Shown: positions 34,736-45,964 of the stretch, piece by piece
How positions within the stretch are numbered: the first letter of the stretch is position 1
Layout of the letters: every line of letters begins with the position of its first letter
From: Daedaleopsis sinensis
Lineage: Eukaryota > Basidiomycota > Agaricomycetes > Polyporales > Polyporaceae
Assembly: GCA_033807695.1 (NCBI GenBank)
Contig: CM066301.1
Span: 4,030,001-4,094,000 of the forward strand
Reading direction: 5' to 3'
Length of the DNA stretch: 64,000 nucleotides
The notes under the pieces: model-generated
Seen by the model: only the letters and a program-made list of their open reading frames with translations
What the model was told of the DNA's origin: nothing
Database searches by the model: none
Program-made: the position numbers and the translations under genes

Positions 34736-35930
34736 TTGACATGTAGCGATTTCGGTAGGTGGATCCACACATCAAGAGATTTTCTGGCTTCGCTCTCCCT
34801 CTGCCAACCCTCGGGACGTATGGAGATACATCGTGCGGCCTGTCGTTGCACGATACGCCGATTTCCTCGAAGCACACCGGTAACGAGCTACTACCGAGAT
34901 ATCTACAATCCACAAGTATACAAGAAACCTCGCACCCTTTTTGCCATTTGAGCGTTCATGCACAACTATAGTACAACACGTTGAATTCAGTGAATATGTA
35001 TACTTACAGAGCTGCCGCTACAACTCCAACAAACACCAAGGGACGTTGCACCTTGAAGTCGGTACTCCCCACGTATACGTCGAAAGAGTACGCAGGCAGT
35101 ATTCGAGTCTGAACGCTATACCGTCAACAACCGTTCAACACTAGTACATGATATGATAATGGCACTGCTCGCCACATCGCCGATTCAATTCACACCTCCT
35201 CCTCATCCTCGGCGTGGATTCAGCAACCTGAGAGCCAACCCCATGTAGTAGTGACCGTGACCTCATCAGAGTCGATCAGCGAAGCGTCAACACACCCTCG
35301 CGCCCTCATGCCTCGGACCGCACAGGAAGCTACCCCAACCACGCCCTCCCGAAACCCCCTCCACCGCCAGCGCGTCCGAGATGGGTATCCGGGGTCGGGG
35401 TGCCAAAAGTCACGTGAAGTGGACTTGACTTTCCTGATCCCAAGACCTGTACACTGATCGTGTCCAGGAATAGCATCACATATCATCCCGTCCTTCCATG
35501 CATCTTTGACACCGGTGTGTCGGGTCTCCGCCGCGCAGCATCAACTCGTGACTCGTAATCAACCTCTAACTTCCCTCCTCCCTTCATCTGCGGTGACAGG
35601 ACGTATGAGGGTCGATCCGAAGGTAAAGATAGCTGTGGAGAAACCGGAGTAACCAGTGCATTGTCGATGACACTTGCAGGGAATATTAACAGCATGTATG
35701 TGTGCCGGTGCCGTTCAGCCACCCGTGAGCAAGACAGGCCCGAATATATCCTTGCTTATTGTATTGAATTGGTAGTTTTAGTTGCGCCCCACAGCGGAGA
35801 GAGGTGTGTGATCAGGTTGTCGCAACGGCGCAACGTCAAAGAATTATGGAACACTACGCTACACTACTCTCGGCTTGTCCGGCGTTTTGCTCGTCCGGCG
35901 GAAAAGTGTTGCGTCGCGCATCCTTGACAG
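34736..35930. other. 1.2 kb without a gene, edge of the accessory island
   Basis: No protein-like frame with support on either strand. This stretch separates the island from the tandem duplication and the gene-dense region. Confidence 0.5.
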
Positions 35931-35938
35931 TATATAAT
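35931..35938 (+). promoter_or_regulatory. TATA box, copy A
   Basis: TATATAAT 235 bases upstream of the ATG of small protein A. The same octamer with matching flanks (later cagctcctc) lies 248 bases upstream of small protein B. The long leader and an acceptor-like catag directly before the ATG suggest a 5' UTR intron. Confidence 0.6.
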
Positions 35939-36165
35939 GCGAGGTGCAGTAGCTCTACTACTGCATCACACAGCTCCTCGTACTCGACGCCTGGGTAAGG
36001 AGCTTCAGTCTCTTGGTCATCGTCGCGGTGCACTGATTCCACTGTAGTTGACCACCGCACTTCGTACACATACTCCTCACCACCACACACACACAACCAC
36101 AGTCCAAGGTGCGCTGCCCTCGCTGGCTACATCTCCTCTGAATAGCACTCACCTGAGCTTCATAG

Positions 36166-36417
36166 ATGGGTAACGGCAGCATGCAGATCCAGAACAAGTC
36201 CAACTGCCGCGTCGTGTGCTTCGTCTCGACGTACAGCATCAAGGACGGCAGCGACGCCTGGTACACCCTCTCCCCCCATTCCGGCGATACGTGGATCCGG
36301 ACGAGCTGGGAGCTCGTTGCCTTCAGGGACGAAGACGACACCAGGCGGGCAGGGGTCTACGTCCCCGTGAACTCCAGGATCATTTTCCACTCCTTCGACA
36401 ACATCGTCGTTGAGTGA
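36166..36417 (+). CDS. Small Agaricomycete protein of unknown function, copy A
   Basis: 83 residues, starting MGNGSMQIQNKSNCRVVCF and ending SFDNIVVE. Conserved with copy B: GSDAWY, a D(T/S)W block, WE(L/T)VAF, DD/NDT(R/K)RAG(V/I)YVP(V/I)NS and (I/V)IF(H/Y)SFDNI. The alternating hydrophobic pattern suggests a small all-beta fold. There is no signal peptide. I recall short proteins of this pattern in other mushrooms but know of no assigned function. Confidence 0.75.
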   Translation: MGNGSMQIQNKSNCRVVCFVSTYSIKDGSDAWYTLSPHSGDTWIRTSWELVAFRDEDDTRRAGVYVPVNSRIIFHSFDNIVVE

Positions 36418-36965
36418 GCATCCAACGCGCGGATAAGGCGGATAGCTACTGTCTCTCACAGACAATGATACGAGAATCAGTTCGAAATGTTGCGTAGTAT
36501 ATATAGTGGAAAACATACAAGAGCGTTGCGTCGAGCTTCGTGTGGTGGGCCTCGGACTGAAGTACAAGTAACATTCCGTGAGCGGATAGAGTACCGGCGC
36601 TGTAGGGTGTTATGCAGAGATAAGAGTTTGCGTGTAGATTTAGCGATGTATGTCGTGAAAAGGGGCGCAACACACCATCCTCTGTAGGTGCGGATCGGGG
36701 CCTTTGGTGATATGTTGCATCTGATGCGGGCTGTGTGATACAGCGCGTATTGGGTGTATACTCTATAATGGAACTCACTCCTGATGGTGTTAGTTCCAGC
36801 AACTAGGAACCACTGTCGCTGTGAATGTTTGGGCCGTCGGACCACAGAAAATCGGCGTCGCGAAGCACAAAATTGGAGCGTCGTAGCAAGTACAGTGCCA
36901 AGCCAGGTCAGCGCAAGCCGAGAGTATTCAATATTCACCAGTCGAGCTACTACTAGTACCGGAAG

Positions 36966-36998
36966 TTGACGTTGAACGTTGAACGTTGAAACGTTGAT
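36966..36998. repeat. Short heptamer repeat (gttgaac)n
   Basis: gttgacgttgaacgttgaac and following bases form about four imperfect heptamer units between copy A of the small gene and the dead SRPRB 5' end. Confidence 0.6.
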
Positions 36999-37029
36999 GG
37001 TGGAGGTGAGTAGTAGTTCTCTAGCGCCC

Positions 37030-37330
37030 ACAATGTTTGCTGCTGTTGACCAAGGGCCCGCAAACCTAACACGTATAAACAGACAATCACAAGATCGACC
37101 GACTCTTACTATAGCTAGATCTTACTACTTACTACTATTTCAACTAAGCCGGGTCCTGCTTAATCTCATCCAACGACGCTATCGCACGGCATCGACGGCG
37201 AGAGGCTCCACAGCAACGTATACGCCAGTAACAGCATCTACAATTGCACCTCAAATGCAAGTAACACAGCGCTCATTCAACTTGCTCTATTTTCCGTCAT
37301 CGGTCCGTTTCATAACTGCATCGATATGAT
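37030..37330 (+). pseudogene. Dead 5' end of SRPRB in the left duplication copy
   Basis: Aligned with the first exon of SRPRB at 38939, this stretch keeps the shape cacctcaaatgcaagtaacac but the start ATG (ctATGgacggc in the live gene) is changed to gcatcgacggc and the membrane-segment codons are altered. No downstream GTPase exons follow. It is a remnant left by the tandem duplication. Confidence 0.6.
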
Positions 37331-37952
37331 ACTAACCAGAGCTGGGGGTCTTCGTATCGGTGACTCCGTCATGCTATCTCATATCTCAGCGTTATCGTCG
37401 TAATAATTGGGACAACTGACACACTTCCCTGCTTTCCTCACTTGCGATGACATAGTGTGTGAGCTCAGTTACTTCGATGGTATGTGCATGCATGCGACGC
37501 TAGGTCACGTAAATGATTGGGCAGTGCCGGAATTATCAATAGACCTGACTTGCGGGTTATGCCTAGGCAGGTATGTAGATGCGCGACTCAATCACACCAA
37601 GGTAGGATACCGGGCCCGGGACGGTTAGTCGGCTCTCCTTGCTTTAGCGATGATTTCTGGCTGCTTGGTGCATGCTCACCCCGCACCGTTGATGCTTACA
37701 GATATTGAAGGTGCGTGGCATATGACCATCCTCTGACGGAGCTTCCGTGCATCGTTGACGTCGGGATTTTCTGCTCACCGGAAGTGACGCTCACTGAACG
37801 CCGTCGTTAACCTCACGCGCGCATCGATAGTGTGTCTTGGGGTCCCACATGTGGCGACCCTAGGTCAAATCAGTGGAGGGCACGCATCGGTTTGGAATAT
37901 GATCCGGTACTTGCTGAATCCCCCAGACGAAGAAGCGCCTTCCTCACTACGG

Positions 37953-37960
37953 TATATAAT
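37953..37960 (+). promoter_or_regulatory. TATA box, copy B
   Basis: TATATAAT 248 bases before the ATG of small protein B, homologous in position to the TATA box of copy A. Confidence 0.6.
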
Positions 37961-38200
37961 CTCACCTCTTGCTCTGCTAAACTGCAGAGCTCCTCAGAGT
38001 CGCAACCACTGTCAGTACTCTTATCAGGTCTCGTCCAATCGCGTTCTGAAGCCCCCCGTCCCCATACAGTCTGACACTCATCAATCCCAATACACTTCAA
38101 GTTACCTGCACAGAAACTCCATACAGTCATCTTTCAAGGTACCGTGTCTCCCAGACATCTCTCTGAAAGCGGACTCTGACCATGTATGTGTCGTATCCAG

Positions 38201-38446
38201 ATGGGTAGCATTATCGTCCACAACCAGTCCAACTCCGCCGTCTCGTGCTTCATCTCGAAGTGGACCAACGACAACGGCAGCGACGCGTGGTACCCGCTCG
38301 GCGTGGACAGTCGCGACTCGTGGAGTCGGAGTGGGTGGGAGACCGTCGCGTTCAAGAACGAGAACGACACGAAGCGGGCGGGAATCTACGTCCCCATCAA
38401 CTCCACGGTTATATTCTACTCCTTCGACAACATCAAGGTCGAGTGA
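38201..38446 (+). CDS. Small Agaricomycete protein of unknown function, copy B
   Basis: 81 residues, starting MGSIIVHNQSNSAVSCFI and ending SFDNIKVE. I prefer the ATG at 38201 to the in-frame one at 38186 because it aligns with the start of copy A and directly follows an acceptor-like atccag. See copy A for the shared motifs. Both reading frames are intact and substitutions between copies are mostly conservative, which suggests both are under selection. Confidence 0.75.
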   Translation: MGSIIVHNQSNSAVSCFISKWTNDNGSDAWYPLGVDSRDSWSRSGWETVAFKNENDTKRAGIYVPINSTVIFYSFDNIKVE

Positions 38447-38938
38447 TCGTCCCACGCGGTGTTTGACACTCGTTGTATAACATGCTGTTCGGCTGGTGGC
38501 GAATGCATTGCAATGTAATGTGGTTGATCACGGAGTCTGGTGTGCCGCATCTGTTGTGTTAGGATACACTGTCGACGTCGACGCAGCATTCGTTGTCCAG
38601 GTGGGATGTTCGGCGTCGGATGATCCTGAGGTCACGGTGGCACTAAGGTCTAATGGTCTGTACCGCGCTGTAGTAGATTATTGAGTTACTTTTCGCATAC
38701 TATCAGCACGTTAGGCGAAATGTGACGGTGGCAGTCACTGTGCTAGCGGCAGGAGTCCGAGTCACAGCGAATGGCGATTGTTTGCTGGTGTTGACCAAGA
38801 GCTTCTGAATCTAACATGCACAAATAAACGATCCAGATCTCGGAGTATAGACGTCAGTATAGTAGCTACTACTACCCCGGCCCGTGTCACCCTCTTCAAC
38901 TGTTCCTTGGACTCACCTGGCGACGACCATTGCACGCT

Positions 38939-39934
38939 ATGGACGGCGGCGAACCCAGTCCCGAAGTACTTTCGCCGGCAACAGCCTTTACACCTCAACT
39001 GCAAGTAATTGCAGCGCTAGTGCTTGCTGTTGTCCTCGTCATCAGTCCGTATCACAGCTATTCTTGTCCGGCCATGCGTTGACAAACCCTCAGTCTCTGT
39101 GTTCCTTGCCCGAAGGAAGTCTACTCAGCGGGGAGATGCTGTGATTCTAGCTGGCTGTTCGGATGCAGGGAAGACAGCTATCCTCTCCACGGTGAGTTGC
39201 AGCGTCATCTGTGTCATGAGCATACCTATATGAGCCTGCGCAGCTTCTCTACCAGCAAACGCTCCCGACAAATACCTCAATGCAGACAAACGCGGCACTC
39301 GTGGCCCTTCCTTCCGCCCACAAGGCACTTCGCCTCATCGACGTCCCAGGGCATCCCCGTATCCGAGACCAATTCCAAGAATACCTCCCTCACTCAAAGG
39401 CCATTGCATTCGTCGTTGATTCGAGCACTATCTCACGAAACGGCCCAGCCGTCGCCGAGTACGTGTTCAGCCCTACAATATTGATGCTCACTTTGCGAAC
39501 TGTCGCCGCACAGGCATATGCACATGATTCTGAACGCGCTGGCCTCGCTTCCTCCATCGCACGCTCCCCCCGCACTCGCCGTCGTCGCGCACAAATGCGA
39601 CCTGCTCAAGCCCACCGCGAGCGCATCCGCAGAGCAGCTCGCGATCAACCGCGTGCGTACCATCCTCGAGCGGGAGCTGGAGAAGCGGCGCGCATCGCAC
39701 GCGAACGGGGTCGGGATGGAGAGCCTGGGGTCGGAGGAAGCGGACTCGCAGGTTGGCGGGCTGGAGTGCACGGGCGGGGGAGAGTTCAAGTTCGCGGAGT
39801 GGGAAGGAGGGGAGATCGCGTTCATTGGGACGTCCGTGGCGGTAGGCAAGGCCGCTCCTGCCGCTGTGGACGAAAAGCATCTGGAGGGCGATGGGCTGAC
39901 GCCTCTCCGCGAATGGCTAGAAGGCCTTTCGTGA
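38939..39934 (+). CDS. SRP102: Signal recognition particle receptor subunit beta
   Basis: Membrane-anchored small GTPase that holds the SRP receptor alpha subunit on the endoplasmic reticulum. Four exons close in phase to 279 residues: 38939-39044, 39094-39191, 39244-39458 and 39514-39934. After MDGGEPSPEVLSPATAFTPQ comes a transmembrane segment (VIAALVLAVVLVI), FLARRKS, then the GTPase motifs: G1 GCSDAGKTAILS, the switch region TSMQTN, G3 LIDVPGHPRIRDQF, FVVDSSTISRN, G4 VAHKCDLL, and G5-like IGTSVAVG near the end. The first exon overlaps the right copy of the tandem duplication; a dead copy of it lies at 37.0-37.3 kb. Confidence 0.92.
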
Positions 39935-40268
39935 TGTTGTTTTTGTAGGAGAGTCGTTCTGAGGTTCGGGCCGTATAATCCAGAATAGTCTGCTGATACT
40001 CCCCGACGTTGGATGTCGTGATCTTGAGTCCAGACTTTTATAAAGGTACTCAATGATCGCGTTCTGGTGCTGAGTCCGTAGCCGACCGAATGTAGTAAAC
40101 CTGTTGAAGAAGGAATGAGGGAGATCTACCAGAGAGCATACTGTTCGGAGCTGTCGAGACTCGAGAGGGCCTCTCAGGCCGGGCAAGCCGGGCCGGTGGA
40201 GTGGATGACGGTGGCAGGAGATTCATAACTTGCGTCCTCCATCCATGTCCTAGTCTACTGCTTCAGCC
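39935..40268. other. Short intergenic region
   Basis: 334 bases between two plus-strand genes. It should contain the 3' end of SRPRB and the promoter of the phosphatase gene. No repeat or small gene is seen. Confidence 0.5.
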
Positions 40269-42141
40269 ATGTCACACGACCCGCAATCTACACGGCCTCT
40301 AGTCCAAATTGCATCTTACAACACCAACCTTCAAGCAGAACGCGGTCTTCCCCAGGACCTCGTCGACTGGCTGGCACCCACACTCCAGGTCTCGACCTTC
40401 CTTGCGCGCGAGCGCCGAGCCCCGGATATCGTTGCGGTCGGCTTTCAGGAGCTCCTGCCATTACATCTCGGATGTGAGTATGTGTCTACGTTCACCTGCC
40501 CTGCATGCTCAACCCAAAACAGTGGCCGGCCTCTCCAAGCATGTTATAGAGAGCCGCAACGCGCTCATCCTCTCCCAGATCGAGGCGCATGCCCCCAATA
40601 AGGAGCGGTATTCGCTCATAGCCAAGATCGTCAACATCGGTGTCGCTCTGCTCGTCTACGGCCGGGACGACGGGGTCGGGCGTAGAGCATGCGACGTGCA
40701 GACGAGCTGGACTGGGTGTGGGCCTGGCTACATGGGCAACAAGGGCGCGGTCGGCGTGCGCTTCCGTGTGCCGGACGAGGAGGGCGGCGTCGGTGAAGTC
40801 TACACGTACGTCCAGAACAGACCCTCCCCATTCGCCCTGAGGGCATCGCCCCACTTGAAATGCAACTCTCAGTTATATTCTAGTTGCATTGCGATTAAGA
40901 CCCGAATGCAATTTGGAGAGCGACGTTCATTCGGTCGGGGTCCGTTAAGGGTGACTTGGTGGAGATGCAAAAGCTCCTCAAGAGGCGTTTTCTTGAATAT
41001 ATGCGCATGTGAACAACGGACACCGTGTCCAAAATGTGACGCATCTGCGCACAGGAGACATCTGAACCTTGCGGTGACTGGGATTTAACTGCTTGGCTAT
41101 ATTGCTCGATCTCCCCGGTGTCGTTGCTCGAGTGATGGACCTAATGCTCTGCCAATAGGTTCGTCTGTGCGCACCTCACCGCGCACGCGCACAAGAACGC
41201 GTCCCGGATACAGGACTACCATTACATCGTCGGCAGCCTCCTCTTCCCCCCGCTCTCCACACCGCAGTCGTCGTCCGGGCCGCACGCTCCCACAACGATG
41301 TTCGCCACCTCGCACCTGTTCTACTTCGGCGACCTCAACTTCCGCCTCGCCCTGCCGCCCACGCACGCGCTCGCCGCGCCCGAGCAGCTCCCGCAGTTCG
41401 TCGAGACTATTTCCACCGACAGCGGGCGCGCGTCCCTGCGGGAGTTCGACCAGCTCGTGCGCGAGCGCGACGTCCACCGCACGATCTTCCAGGGCTTCCG
41501 CGAGGGCGAGTTCTGGCGGTTCAAGTGCAGCTACAAGTACCGGCTCGGCGAGGTGGACACATACGAGTGCGCACGCGTCCGTCCATCCCGTGTCCCGCAC
41601 ACTCATACTCACACGCACACTCACCCTGCAGCCCGAAGCGCATGCCGGCGTGGACGGACCGCGTCATGTATGCGACCCACACTGACGCACCAGACGCAGG
41701 TGCCTACGAGTCCGCGATCACCAACGTGCTCTACACCACCGTGCCCTCATACACGACGTCCGACCACGTACGTCTCCTCTCCCTCTTTCTCTTCCCGCTC
41801 TCGCCCTAGATCTCAGTATTTGACCCCCGACCCTCGCTCGCCTGCAGAAACCCATCGTAGCCGTGCTCCTCCTCCCTCCCGCCCCGCCCACCTCCTCTGC
41901 AGGGGTCCCGCTGCTCCGGCTCCCCGACGGGTACCGCCCCGCGCCCGACCCGTGGGCGCCGGCGAAGCGGTACGCGGGGCGCACGCTCGACCGCCTCGTC
42001 GGCTATGTGTGGTGGCTGCTCACGCTGCTCGGCGCGGGCTCCGCGCTGTTCGGGCTCGGGAACGTCGTCCTCAGCCTCGGGCTCTGGCGCTGGTGGGACT
42101 GGCGCGGGCGCGCGGGCGAGGGCGAGGTGCGCCTGCCGTGA
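40269..42141 (+). CDS. Inositol polyphosphate 5-phosphatase, tail-anchored (INP54-like)
   Basis: Hydrolyses the 5-phosphate of phosphoinositides. Five exons close in phase to 441 residues: 40269-40473, 40523-40805, 41159-41566, 41632-41767 and 41848-42141. Catalytic motifs of the family are present in order: ASYNTNLQ, VGFQELLPLH, GYMGNKGAVGVRF, FYFGDLNFRL, YDPKRMPAWTDRV and TSDHKPIVAV. A C-terminal hydrophobic segment (VWWLLTLLGAGSALFGLGNV) close to the end suggests a tail anchor in the endoplasmic reticulum, as in yeast Inp54. Intron 2 (40806-41158) is 353 bases against 49 to 80 for the others and may hold an insertion. Confidence 0.9.
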
Positions 42142-42584
42142 CTCTGAGTCGTGAGCCCGCTCGCGAGCCTCTCGGCCCTTCTTCTGGCGATTCCATTCAG
42201 GACGCCGCTTCGATCTCTTGTCTGCATACCTCTCTCTGTTGTACGTTGTATGTTGATACCGGACCTTGTACAACTACATACGGATCTCGAGCTGTATGCT
42301 TCGCATGTCGTTTCCCTGCGAGAACGTGTTGGCATCGAGTTCTTACTCCACAAGAGAGTGGCTGCACGATTGATGATCGTGGAGGAGTATGAAATCCTGT
42401 CCTCGGCCCCTCGTCCTGTTGCCCACTCGCAGCGCAGCGGGCAATCTCTAGAGCGCACAGCGCCAGTCCCGGGTGCGCAGTAAAACGAGCAGCAAGCGCG
42501 TTGTGCCCAATCCCATAATTGCAACGAACCCTGTCTTAAAAATTACTGTACACTGTACCCATACCCTCTTAATCATTCACGGAT
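42142..42584. other. Convergent 3' region
   Basis: 443 bases between the convergent phosphatase and transporter genes. It holds both 3' UTRs; an open frame (42151-42483) exists but is within the UTR region and shows no family features. Confidence 0.5.
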
Positions 42585-45335
42585 TCACGGATTCACAACC
42601 TTCCGCCCCCGGTCCTCGCGCTCGTCCTCGTCCTCATCCTCTATGACGATCAGCGGCCCCGGCACCTCGACGAGCGTGTCCTCGCGCGCGACGCGCTGCA
42701 CCTGCTCCTCGACGTCCCGCCCCGGCCCCGGGTCCGCGTCCCCCTGCGGGATGCGGACGAGCATGAGGAGCACGAAGGCGAGCGTGACCGCGCACGCCGC
42801 CATCACGAAGATCGTCTTCGGGAACGTGCCGACCGTGCGCGCGTACGTGAGTCCGTATACGAACGGCCCGAACACCTGCGAGCTGCACACACAAACCATC
42901 GTCAGCGTCAGCGCTAGTTTTGTCAGAGGAGAGGTAGAAGAGAGGGGGAACGCACCTCATAGCCTGCACGACGCTCATCGCGCCGAACAGGCGCCCCGAG
43001 TCGCGCCCGCCGCGGCGGTTGTAGAGCGTGAGCGCGACGGCCTGCACCGCGGGCCCGAAGCCCATGCCGAGCGCGCCCAGCGCGCTCGTCGCGGCGAACA
43101 TGAGCCCGCTCGTGCTGCAGACGAGCAGCGTGTACACGGCGATCTCGACCGCGAGCGAGTAGCGCGCGATGCGCAGGTCGAAGTGCGGCGAGTGCGGCGC
43201 GCGCCGCCCGAGGGAGCGTGCGCGTGCGCGGACCGGAGCAGGGCGAGAGGGCGAGGGCGAGGGCGCGCGCAGCCCTGCCGGGCTGTTCAGCGGCTCTTGG
43301 GGCTCGACCGGGAGCTGGATGGGCGATTTGGGCTTGAAGTAGCTGACGATGACTGGGTGGGAGCGCGGTGTGAGGGCGATGGGCGGAAGGAAGGAAGGAG
43401 GAGGATGGAAGCTGCTTACCGGGGAAAATGAGAGTGAGGAAGACTGCGCGTGCAACTCCGACGGAGCTGAACCAGTAGCTGACCTGTCACGTCTGGTCAG
43501 CGGGGTGTGCACACTCTGAGGGAGAAAGGAGCTGCTTACTTGTTCCGTGTTCCAACCGTATGTACCGGTGAGATATTGTATGATGTACATGTACAAACCC
43601 TAGAGCAATGTGATTTCAGGGTGACGGCGGCGCATAGGGAGATACTGACGTACGATAAGCGACTGAACACATCCGAGTGACACGATCAGGAAAAGCAGAC
43701 TCCAGTCCCGTTTCTTGCCCTTGAGGGGGTTGCCTCCGTTGAGGTCAATAGGCAGGAAGACACCTAGCGGGGTCAAGAAGGCGAACATCCGCTTGAAGAA
43801 CACCAGAAGCCCCCCATGAGCATGCGCGGAGCGGTACTCTTCGAGTTCCGTCTTGTAGCGCGCCTGTGCGTCGCGCATCTCCGCGCGCGACAGCGACTCC
43901 GGGATCACGAACCAGACCAAACATGCATATATGGTGTGCAGTGCGGCGGATATGTAGAAGACATTGATGAAGTCCTTGGTGAGGCGTATCACGACACCGC
44001 CGAGCGTCGGCCCAATGCCGACTCCGACGAACACGAGCCCTAGCTGTAGCGAGAAAATGCCCGAGCTGCTTTTCGTGAGCACCGGACTGTTAGCGTAGGG
44101 TGGAATCGTACTCACCGCCTTGCGGGAGGTGTACAGTCGGACATGTATGCATGAATTGCTCCACTGATGAGTGCCTGGCCTACGAGACATATTTAGCGGC
44201 TGATAGGGTTGGTTTGCCAGTCCCAGATAGCACACCACTCACCACCGAGGAACCCCTCAACGACCGGTCCTAACACGAGGAACCAGTAACCACCAGGGAT
44301 ATAGTCGTAGAACCAGAACACGGAGAGGAAAGACAGATCCATGGTCAAAACACCAACGACCGCACAACCCAACACTCTCGTGCGACCGTACCGGTCGGAC
44401 ATCTATCGATCACGCGGACGCGAGCCCGTCAGTCCCAGTCAAGTGAGGTGCAATCTCGAAGCGGGAGACGTACCGAGCCCCACCAGGCGGTGGTCATGCA
44501 TGAGAGGACGCCCATGGTGGTGGTCATGATGACCGACAGCTTGGCGACAGCAGCCTGCACGACGGGGTCGTGCGCGCACTCTCGCTGGCTTCCCGGCGCT
44601 GCACGAACGTCTCAACTCAAAACCCGCAACATACAAACGCAACCGCGGCGGAGACGCACCTGTTACATACGCCGAGACGGCCTCGCCTGCCATCCGCACG
44701 AGGAGCGCGCCCGCGCCCGCGCCCTGGCCGTCGGGGTTCACCACGGGCCGGTGGACCTGGCAGGCGAGGTACGTGAAGAGCTCGACCTTGGCGGCGGCGG
44801 TGATGGTCATCGCAATGGCCCCGAACGGGACGTACGCGAGGAACCTGCGGGGGCGGAGAGAGACTTGAGCACACGCGCACGGGCAGACGTCGTCTCACGG
44901 AGCATGTGCTGAGCTGAAGAGCACTGACCATACGGGAGACGGCCGCCTCCACCAGGGCAGCTTCTCCCGCCATTCGTCGTCGTACGGCTCTGTGCCCTCG
45001 AGCTCGCTTGAGCTGTCTTCGCCATCGCCGTCGTTATCACCTTCGCCGTCCACGAGCGTGTCCTCGACAGCGTGGTGATGGTGCTGGGCATGGAAGTGCG
45101 GGTTCACGAAGTCCTGGAGGAGCTCTGCGTCTTCCTCGTTGATCTGCGCGACGGCAGGGTTGATGATGTCTTCAGGGGCATAGCCTATGCTTGGAATCGA
45201 GTTGTTCGTGGGGTGCCGCGACGCGCGCGGACGCGAACCAGGACGTGACCCGGGACGCGACCCGGGGCGCGAGCGCGACCTGGCGTCGGGTCGAAGCAGA
45301 GGGACGTGGACGTCCTGGGAGGAGGCGCGAGACAT
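42585..45335 (-). CDS. Major facilitator superfamily transporter 1
   Basis: Multi-exon gene starting MSRASSQDVHVPLLRPDAR with a long soluble N-terminus containing a RPGSRPGSRPGSRPR repeat, a HAQHHHHAVED histidine run and acidic stretches, then WFLAYVPFGAIAMTITAA as the first membrane segment. The loop 2-3 signature reads SDRYGRTRVLG (MFS motif A). Further segments include GLVFVGVGIGPTLGGVVIRL, NVFYISAALHTIYACLVWFV, the central loop ending GKKRDWSLLFLIVSLGC, and a C-terminal half ending FVLLMLVRIPQG with a charged cytosolic tail. About twelve membrane segments are expected. Substrate is unknown. It is the tandem paralogue of the next gene and transcribed in the same direction. Confidence 0.82.
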
Positions 45336-45964
45336 GGTGGGAGGCCGGTCCGGCGCGGCGGGCGCGTGAGATGTCTGCTACAAACTTGCGGTCCTGCGCA
45401 CACCGAGCTTGAGTGCGACAAGGAGGAGGACACTGTTTGCGAGTGCGAGGACAAGGGGTTTATAGGGGCAAGGCGAGGAGAGAGATAGGGAGAGAGGGGA
45501 AGGGGGGCGGAGCGGAGGAGGAACGCGGTGGCTTGGGTCTGGGTAATGTATGTCATCATCTATATCCTGCCGTGCGATTACGATCCCCTGCCCGCGCACG
45601 GCCTCCCTGTCCGCGCGTGTGCCACGCGTGCATGTCAACTTCCTCACAACTCTCATTGAAGCTTATGCTGTACTCCAAGTGGATTACTTACTGCGCGTGC
45701 GCACAGGCAGCGCAGTCTCCCATAAATCCCGACCGACACCATCCTCGGTATCTGCAGTAGTATTCACGATCGACCATGATGAGCTATACTCTACATGGAA
45801 AATCTAGGGCCCCTTGCTGACGATGCGCTGACCAAATGGTGTATCTACACAGTTTATCGGTCTACTCTAATAGTTCTTCCGCACCTCTAATCACCTCTAG
45901 GTTTGTAAAGCAAAGTAAGTCGTAAGTACCCTCCCGGTCGCCCGACGTCTTCAAGCGACAATTC
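45336..45964. other. Intergenic region between tandem transporters
   Basis: About 0.6 kb that should hold the promoter of transporter 1 and the 3' end of transporter 2. Short purine-rich runs are present (45470-45520). Nothing else is seen. Confidence 0.5.

Larger units (their letters stand above)
35931..37330. repeat. Tandem segmental duplication, left copy (partner about 37953-39070)
   Basis: Left copy contains a TATA box, small protein A, and a degraded 5' end of SRPRB. The right copy contains a TATA box, small protein B and the living SRPRB start. Shared blocks outside the coding part include tgtttgctg(c/g)tgttgaccaa with the following aatctaacatg/aacctaacacg, and cacctcaa(a/c)tgcaagtaa with the following gtcatc(g/a)gtccgt. 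The copies are well diverged, so the duplication is not recent. Confidence 0.75.

Noticed and set aside
1..35000. Firm call of an endogenous large DNA virus
   Set aside because: No capsid, packaging ATPase, polymerase or capping genes were seen and the genes carry fungal-type introns; kept only as a hypothesis.
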